From NCBI GenBank assembly GCA_039881145.1, contig JAYKKI010000040.1, positions 997,001-1,061,000 on the forward strand: a DNA stretch of 64,000 bases, read 5' to 3'. The DNA is from Druceiella hillmani (taxonomy: Eukaryota; Arthropoda; Insecta; Lepidoptera; Hepialidae). The notes below the pieces were generated by a model. That model was not told the DNA's origin. It saw only the letters and a list, made by a program, of their open reading frames with translations, and did no database searches. A program made the translations under genes and the position numbers. Within the stretch, counting starts at the first letter, position 1; every line of letters starts with the position of its first letter. Shown here piece by piece: positions 57,433-64,000 of the stretch.

Positions 57433-58838
57433 CTTTCAGGGTTCCTACAGCCAATTTAATGGACGTAATTATGGATTACAACAGGTAAATTAGAATAATC
57501 CTCGTAATAATTATTACGCTACGTTTTTATTTAATATACTTCTTTTTTACTTGCTAATACCATGCTACAGATAAAATCTAATATATGAAACATCACCCCA
57601 AATTTTTACTCACAGCGATTTGAAATAAGCCGTCATAATAAGTAGTACAGTATATTGAAATAGCTTTTTAATGACATTTTTGGTACTTGTTGGTCTGGTA
57701 GACCATTTTGTCCAGTCTTCCTTTAATATCAAAATATAAAATTATATGCCCAAAATATAAATTCCTAAATTGAAAAGTAAAAATACGTGCGTCAAACACT
57801 CTTTACGACCAACATTTTTGATGTCATTACTAAGGATATAAAGGTCAAAGCTTAAATTATGCCTAATCCCGAACCGAAAACACGTAGTTAATTATTCACG
57901 AGTTACAATTTTTTTTAGTATGGTAAATCAATTCCAATATATATTAAAGTTTACCTTTTTATATTTAAGTAATTCATTAGGAAATTGCAGTTTTTGAGAT
58001 AGAGACGATGATATTATTTTTTCGAGAAAAAAGAGAATGTAAATTAATTTTTTTCTCTTTTCTTTATAAAAATGGGTGAAAGTTTCCATCTTACTTTTCT
58101 GCATTTTCTGTTACTTTGCGTTTTCTTGTAAGTAATGCACGCAATTTAAATTCTGCAAATGAAAAAAGGAAGCACAAATATTTATATTGTATTTGCGGAG
58201 ACATTCGTTGTTACTGGAACTGATTTGCTGGAAACACGTTATATCTTTTGTGTTGGAAATACGTCAGAATAAAAACTCAAGCATTTTAAAAAAAATATTT
58301 CTTTCGATAATACCTTGTGCAAATAATTTAAGAGTCAATTTTGTCATTGTCATTTTTATTGCAAGAAAATAAAAGTTAGTGGCAGGAAAATCATGTACTC
58401 TTATTTTTATATTCATAAGTCGGTTTGAAAGATGAAACAAATTCTGGATCCTCGCATTTCATCCCTATTATTAAGGAGGTAAAATCAAGGAAATTGGGCG
58501 AATGTGTATGCTCCAGAAGTAAGAAGTTATAATAACACATCGGTCACTCGATCACACAGTACTGGAATATTTTTTCGCACCTTACACTTCATAAAGTTTG
58601 CGAAACTAGCTTAAGATAAATCTAAGCAAAATTAGTCTAAAGTGATACAAGACTAATTAAACTTAAATTAAATTATTTCAATGTGAAAAAAAACTAAGCA
58701 CGAATCTGGTTCAAAGCACACTCCCGAATGGGTTAATCCATTTACCCATCTCTAGACGAATTCAAGGGATGATGCAGTTTGTATGGTCTAATAGACGATT
58801 AAATATATGTCCATGTATTTCTCTTACTCACTTACTCA

Positions 58839-58839
<1 letters not shown>

Positions 58840-58877
<38 letters not shown>
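58840..58877. repeat. (TA)n microsatellite
   Basis: About 19 TA units in unit 2. Unit 1 has only TAGTATATAATTGG at the equivalent position (50,442), so this is a de novo expansion. Confidence 0.97.
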
Positions 58878-58881
<4 letters not shown>

Positions 58882-59171
58882 CATGGAAAATATGTTTATA
58901 TTAAAAAAGTATACGTTAGGATATTGTGTTAAAATACCGTTATCAATTTAGATTTAACAAAATGACACGAATCTAAATGTATCATAACATCAAGAAACGA
59001 TGATTAAAATTACCGAATTCATTTAATATTTAGTCTATTTTTAAATCATTCATCACCCCCAACTATTTTTTTCATACTTCATATGGTTCCACCATTGCTC
59101 GTTTTCATTTATTGTTTTTTTTATATATTAAATTTCTACTTCAATTAAATTTATTTTCTAGCTTTTTAAGT

Positions 59172-59500
59172 CGAAAACCTGTAGTGTTAGCAACTCATGC
59201 AAAAATTATCTGTGAGTATCTCGTACGCAAAGCTATTGTAGTTTTTGTTTTATATTTTTATTAATTTGTTTCGTTTCAAACAAATTAAAAGACCCAATGT
59301 TAGTTAAAATAATATGATATACAATATACATTGCTAAAGTAGATAACAAAACTGTTCTCCGCTATGCGTACGCATAATGAGGTTTTATTACATCTCATCA
59401 ATGTACTGGGAGCTTTTCCTAACGATGTTTTCGCCGTGATCGTAGCTGTAATCGTAGCTTGGTGACTAAACGCACTGTAATTTAATACCGTAAGTATAGT
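59172..59500 (-). repeat. Inverted arm at the right end of unit 2
   Basis: The reverse complement matches the left arms at 40,430-41,090, 53,020-53,370 and 60,290-60,630. Examples: TTTAGTCACCAAGCTACGAT and TACAGCTACGAT, GATGAGAT.TAATAAAA, then GTACGAGATACT and TTGCTAACACTACAGG. With the unit 3 left arm it forms an inverted repeat spaced by about 0.8 kb. The 98-codon minus-strand frame here is not conserved in the other arms. Confidence 0.8.
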
Positions 59501-60627
59501 AATAAACATTGCCCAAAATAAAAACATTGTCAGTGATATATTACCACTTTTTAAAAAAGAAAATTTTGTCAGAGTCCTTTCTTGAAAACATTTCAATGGT
59601 AATTAGTTTTATATAAAATCGATAAAAATTCGTTGCAACATTGCTATTTCATCATTTACCACGCTCTAATAAAAAAATTACAACTACTTACAACATTTTT
59701 CGATAAAAGGTGCAAAAGTACTTATTACAGTGTATTCGAGATATAATTTTGATCACCTAAGTCTTTAAGAATTATATTTTTTTTACCCAACGTTTGAGAT
59801 AAACATAAATATATTATTAGGAAATGAACTGACATTATCAGCAAACGTAAGGTCAATTTAGAGAAAATGATACGTTCACATGAAAAACCTATTTAAGATG
59901 CTTGATGCCTATTTTGTTGCTATTGCAGTCACTAAATCTCAAGCTTGTGATTTTTTTTATTCAGGTGGTAAAAAAGAAACATTTTAGGGATGCCCAATTA
60001 TTGTTTTTCTCACGTCCTACTCTAGTATTCAAAAGGAACGAACAAATTTATATCTAATGGCCAACATTCGTCAAGTTATAATAGTTAAATGATTAAACCA
60101 TACAATGTAAAGATTTGTTGTAAATAATATATATCTAACAGTGGAATCGATTTTATGTATGGAAGAAACAAAACACTGATAATATTTCTATATTGGTCAA
60201 GGTTAGAAATCATACTTACATTATTGAATAGGTTCGTTCTTTTATTGAATAAGTATCGTGTTCGTATAAGTGTTCGTTAATTGAATAAGTATCGTTTAGT
60301 CACAAAGCTGCGATTGCACCTACGACAAAAAAGTTGCAATTAAAATTTTCGGTATGCTGACGAGTCTTTTAAAAGCTCAGAATTTAGACACATAGCGAAA
60401 AAAGTTGTACTTGTGTGAATTCCAATTTTTTTAGTTAACCGATGGCACTCATGACAATATTGATAAATTCTTTAACAATAATGACTATTATTACTAACGC
60501 TAATACTTTTAATTGCTTTTTAATTCAATTTAATAAAACGATAAAAACTGCACAACCATACTTACGAAATATCCATAATAATTATTTGCATGAGTTACTG
60601 ACACTACCGGTTTACAACTTAAAGCAG

Positions 60628-60668
60628 TTTATTTTTCCACATATAATAATTATATGTGGAAAAATAAA
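60628..60668. repeat. Perfect 18-bp hairpin in the unit 3 arm
   Basis: 60,628-60,645 and 60,651-60,668 are exact reverse complements with loop ATAAT. The arms of units 1 and 2 do not have it, so it arose in unit 3 only. Confidence 0.8.
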
Positions 60669-62663
60669 TTGTTTTAACTATAATTTTAATACGCAAAAAA
60701 CTAGTCGGTGGTTGTAGATAATTTGATCTTCTGTTATGATTACATTAAATATTAAACAAATTATTTAATTTTAATCATCATTTATTATGATTAAACATAT
60801 CCTAATACAATATCCTAACATTTAGCTTTTTTTAATCTAATGAACATATTTATGCATATGCACTTATCACTCTTTGCATATTAGAACATTGTAAAAACAT
60901 AACCCAATATTTTGTAAGTTATGAAAAAGAGTTATGAAATTTTCAAAAAATAAAAAAAAATTAAACCGAACCCACCATATCTCAAATTGCAGTAAGATAT
61001 AGGCACGCAGGTGCAAAAAGATCCTTTAACCTTTTTCGATAAAATTTTATACGAATTGATGGAAAGTCTCGATATAAACCTGAATATATAGTAAAACTTA
61101 TATTCACGCCAAGGGTGCGGACGTAAATTGGGAGCTAAATTTTAGTACAAGGTTAAATTTGTGAAAGGATTACGAGGAACTTAGTCAAATAGTTCGATGA
61201 ACAAAACTTGTATAAAGTTTTGATAAATGTGCTCCCAAATGTAATTATTGCGTCTAACGTTAGGATACGTTTATTCGTGTGCTGTGGCCATGGAGTAACC
61301 AATTTTGTAAAATTTACATTTCTTTACTTATAGAAAGACATTTTGAAAGATAGTAGAAGACATGATCACTGCATTGTAAAGGAGTTTAGGCACAATCGAA
61401 TTAATATTTGAAGGAAATGAACTTTATTAATTTAAACTTGAATCAATGGGCACAAATAGAGAAAGAATATTTAAAATTTAATTTGTTCCAGGAAAAACAT
61501 TTAAAATTGGACGGATGATACTATGCTCAAGAAATATACTTAAGAAAGGTGTGTTTCTCTGCACTGTATAGCCTTTTATTCCAACCTTGCCGAAACTTAA
61601 ACATGAAGTAAGCGATGAAATTGAAAAGATGAAAATAGGCAATATCGAAATTTATTTATTTGTTCATCAGAAAGGTATAAGCGTGACCTATGCTAATAGT
61701 TTAGTCAACTCAAGTCCCTCAATCTGTAATACAGTAGGTTTTCCCATTAGTTATAAGAATTTTGCAGCCGAAATACATCCCTGAAGAAAATTATACAATG
61801 AATAATGTGTCCTGTGCAACTTTTAATATATAATAATTGATACAAAATTTCTGAAATGTCTATGGTAGGGTACAAAACTTTCACGGCGTTTTATCTTGAG
61901 TTTAGTTAGAAACTGAATTTTGAGCAGTGAAGAACAAATAGGATATGGCAATATTATAAACTGATCTTAGCATCCTTTTGTTTCATGCATTCCGTTTAGA
62001 ACCAAAATCTAGCAAAGCAATGAGCAATATACGTCAACCGTCCAGTCAAATATTGGGACTAAAGAATCAAAAACGGAATTCTGATAATCCTTGCCCATTA
62101 GGTTAAGTTATCTCATAGACTCATAAAACTGCAAAAGAAAAACAATTGCTCATCCACCATACTTTCCGGTCCAATTATCATATGTTTCGCTCGCTTTCTA
62201 ATTATTTACGGGAAAAAAAGATTAAAAACTAGAACATCTTAAGATTGAGCCACTGAACTTTTAAGACAGAGCATAAAGAAATTACACCAGAATGAAATTT
62301 TATCTCTACATCAACGCTGGCAAAAAGCGCTGCATTATGATGATGTTTATAAAATTGAAAATTCATTTCATTATTTACATGATCTTCAGGAATTGAGATG
62401 GCTGGTTTAATAGTTACCAATTTTATTTAAATTTATCCACCACCAGTTATAAAAAATTTCTGGTAGCGTTTGAAACCATATGTCACTGAGACTTATTTGC
62501 GAAATATAAAATCTGATATATACCAGTATTAATTTAGTCTTCATCAGTCATGATATTCAATATTTATATGGCTGTGTTTGCAAATACTTCACATATTCCG
62601 AGTAAAAAACTTGGGCAAAAAAACTATTTTGTTTAGAAAAATTTCTATTGCTAATTCCAATGC

Positions 62664-62704
62664 AAAATATACCGCAAAATGGGCTATATTTTGCGGTATA
62701 TTTT
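62664..62704. repeat. Perfect 17-bp hairpin
   Basis: 62,664-62,680 and 62,688-62,704 are exact complements with a 7-nt loop. It falls in the stretch of unit 3 not shared with other units. Confidence 0.8.
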
Positions 62705-62879
62705 ATTTAACTCGAATTATTATATAAAAAAATTGTGATGATAAGTTTTAAATTTATATTATCAAAGTAGAATTTAAGATTTTAAACGATTTGCTTGATC
62801 TGAATGATACTTGAATTCGGGTCGCTCTGGCCATCTTAATATTTTCTAAATTTTATTATTCAATACCACTATTCTGACA

Positions 62880-63640
62880 TATATTTTAGGCCAATAGCGC
62901 CAGCTGTCAAAATTTTAAATATATGGTTATCAGTATCGAAAAATTTACATCTTTTTTGTTTAGGCCAATAAATAAAGACAAGTTTAATATAGTCTTGGTG
63001 TTTTTACAACTTTCCACGTTGCTATTATATCTTTTTCAAATATATTTTATCCTGGTCAACAAAAATATCTTTTATCGCAGAGAAATAGGGATTAGATCAA
63101 AATTAAAGAGTATAAAAGATTACTGGCCTCATATATATATAGAATGCTTAGAACATTTTCCATTGCTAATAAAAAGGCATTATTAATGCATTAATATCAG
63201 GGCATTTAACAAAAAGTTGGAAAATTCCTTTTACACCTATATTTTTCAATAATAATGAATTCAAGGAAAACCATTTGAATTAAAGTTGAACTCGTGATTT
63301 ATAAAATTGTTCTGTTGACGATGTACTTTTGTTCAAACTAACGAATGCACAATTAGGACATTAAGGCAATTAGTAGGATGAGGAAAATCTGTTTATTTAC
63401 CAGTACTTTACAGGAAACGTAAGCATATAAGGCGTTTTCGTACTAAAGAGAAGATATATTCGATTAAATACCACAAGAACTAGTTATGTCTAACGGTCGA
63501 AAAATGTTTAACAATTTGTTTTATGTAATATATTGTCTAAAAATAATTCGGAATTATGGCGTTAAATTCATTGAATTACCGGTAATTTACCTATAGAAAG
63601 TTCGTATGTATTTGATCTCATTTTCATTCTTACACGTATT
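62880..63640. other. Unit-3-specific stretch with an 87-codon frame
   Basis: A plus-strand frame at 62,923-63,186 encodes an 87-residue hydrophobic protein (about residues 22-48 could span a membrane). I recognise no family, see no splice context that would make it an exon, and A/T-rich DNA readily yields such I/L/F-rich frames. Recorded as unassigned, not as a gene. Confidence 0.3.
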
Positions 63641-64000
63641 ATGTATTTGTTTAGATTGAAAACACAAATTATTCTAAATCAATGAAATCGTGGTGTGTTT
63701 TCAAAATGAATTCCACCATGCCAATGTTATTTAACTTACTTAGACTTAGTATGAGTAAAAATTAAGGATGGAAAAAAGAACTGATTGTACGGAAAACAAG
63801 TCACAAATATCTGTCGTCAAAAACGGAGACAACAAATAAAAATAAAATAACAAATCTCCACTCCAGGGTATTTACGCGGGTTTCTTGCGGAAATTACTAA
63901 CACTGCCTGCTTCTAATTCAAAACGATTGTTATTTGGCATGAGAAAAGAAAACAAAACTGCGTGTATGTTTATACGTTATATTATATTGTACATAAAAAT

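Larger units (their letters stand above)
53011..60190 (+). repeat. Large tandem repeat, unit 2
   Basis: About 7.2 kb. Left arm 53,020-53,370 (TTAGTCACCAAGCTACGATT, then TACTAACACTAACA). The AGGTGCAAACAGATCC block is at 53,659, CTCTCGAATGTAACTATTG at 53,858 and the 167-bp homologue at about 54,035. GCTCGCTTTTAATTCAAAA sits at 55,152, CTCTCGAATGTGATAAT at 55,850, AAATATAAATTCCTAAATTG at 57,755 and TAGTGTTAGCAACTC at 59,180. The inverted arm lies at 59,395-59,500 and a non-arm spacer at 59,510-60,190, homologous to 50,940-52,990 of unit 1. An insertion with a Harbinger relic occupies about 56.2-57.7 kb. Confidence 0.8.
60191..64000 (+). repeat. Large tandem repeat, unit 3 (cut by window end)
   Basis: Left arm 60,296-60,630; AGGTGCAAAAAGATCC block at 61,010; ATAAAGTTTTGATAAATGTG at 61,213; 167-bp homologue 61,380-61,500; a block at 62,270-62,490 matching 46,730-46,910; TGCGGAAATTACTAACACTG near 63,887, matching 47,953 and 55,133. 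The region 62.55-63.65 kb could not be aligned to units 1 or 2 and may be an insertion. Open frames here (65-91 codons) are disrupted in the homologous positions of the other units, so they are not genes. Confidence 0.75.

Noticed and set aside
59300..59596. 98-codon minus-strand frame
   Set aside because: It lies across the inverted arm of the large repeat; the other arms do not keep the frame.
61587..61784. 65-codon plus-strand frame in unit 3
   Set aside because: The homologous stretch in unit 1 (about 46,270-46,350) aligns but is broken by indels, so it is not under coding constraint.

Overview
The window looks like gene-poor, repeat-rich insect (arthropod) nuclear DNA. It is strongly AT-rich by eye and contains many (TA)n microsatellites. 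It holds a Jockey-clade LINE, two BEL/Pao LTR relics, a Tc1-like and a PIF/Harbinger-like DNA transposon relic, several eroded LINE reverse-transcriptase fragments, and a degenerate (TTAGG)n tract, which is the usual insect telomere motif. I found no convincing host gene, tRNA or rRNA. All assignments come from reading motifs by eye; no database search was run.

Layout. 0-17 kb: AT-rich spacer with a diverged copy (R1) of a repeat I call R, an eroded LINE fragment (5.43-6.06 kb) lying inside a relic of the large right-hand repeat, a P-repeat pair with a 108-bp tandem array (9.9-10.7 and 12.9-13.2 kb), a ~170-bp duplication and a foldback. 17-20 kb: a minus-strand LINE 3' fragment, a long (TA)n, and a compact 220-bp inverted repeat carrying a hammerhead-ribozyme-like core on each strand. 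20.3-26.3 kb: repeat R copy 2, split by a nearly intact 4.54-kb Jockey element (21,101-25,641) with poly(A) tail and 10-bp target-site duplication. 27-33 kb: mostly unrecognised spacer, with one LINE relic. 33.7-36.9 kb: repeat R copy 3, split by a BEL/Pao remnant that keeps two LTRs and integrase. 36.9-39 kb: a LINE 3' relic, then a complete-ended but dead Tc1-like element.

40.4-64 kb: a head-to-tail array of at least three diverged copies (two whole, one cut by the window edge) of a ~7-9 kb unit with no recognisable gene of its own. Inverted arms flank the unit junctions. Copies differ by later events: a BEL/Pao element and a 167-bp tandem expansion in unit 1, a Harbinger relic in unit 2, a (TTAGG)n/low-complexity block in unit 1, and (TA)n tracts.

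How the parts relate: the only near-functional genes are the Jockey ORF1 (RNA-binding gag-like protein) and ORF2 (endonuclease plus reverse transcriptase). ORF2 is broken by a single-base phase change in a 14-A run and lacks an AUG before its catalytic region. Everything else is a decaying mobile-element landscape. Its nested insertions allow relative dating: R and the large unit are older than Jockey, BEL and Harbinger.
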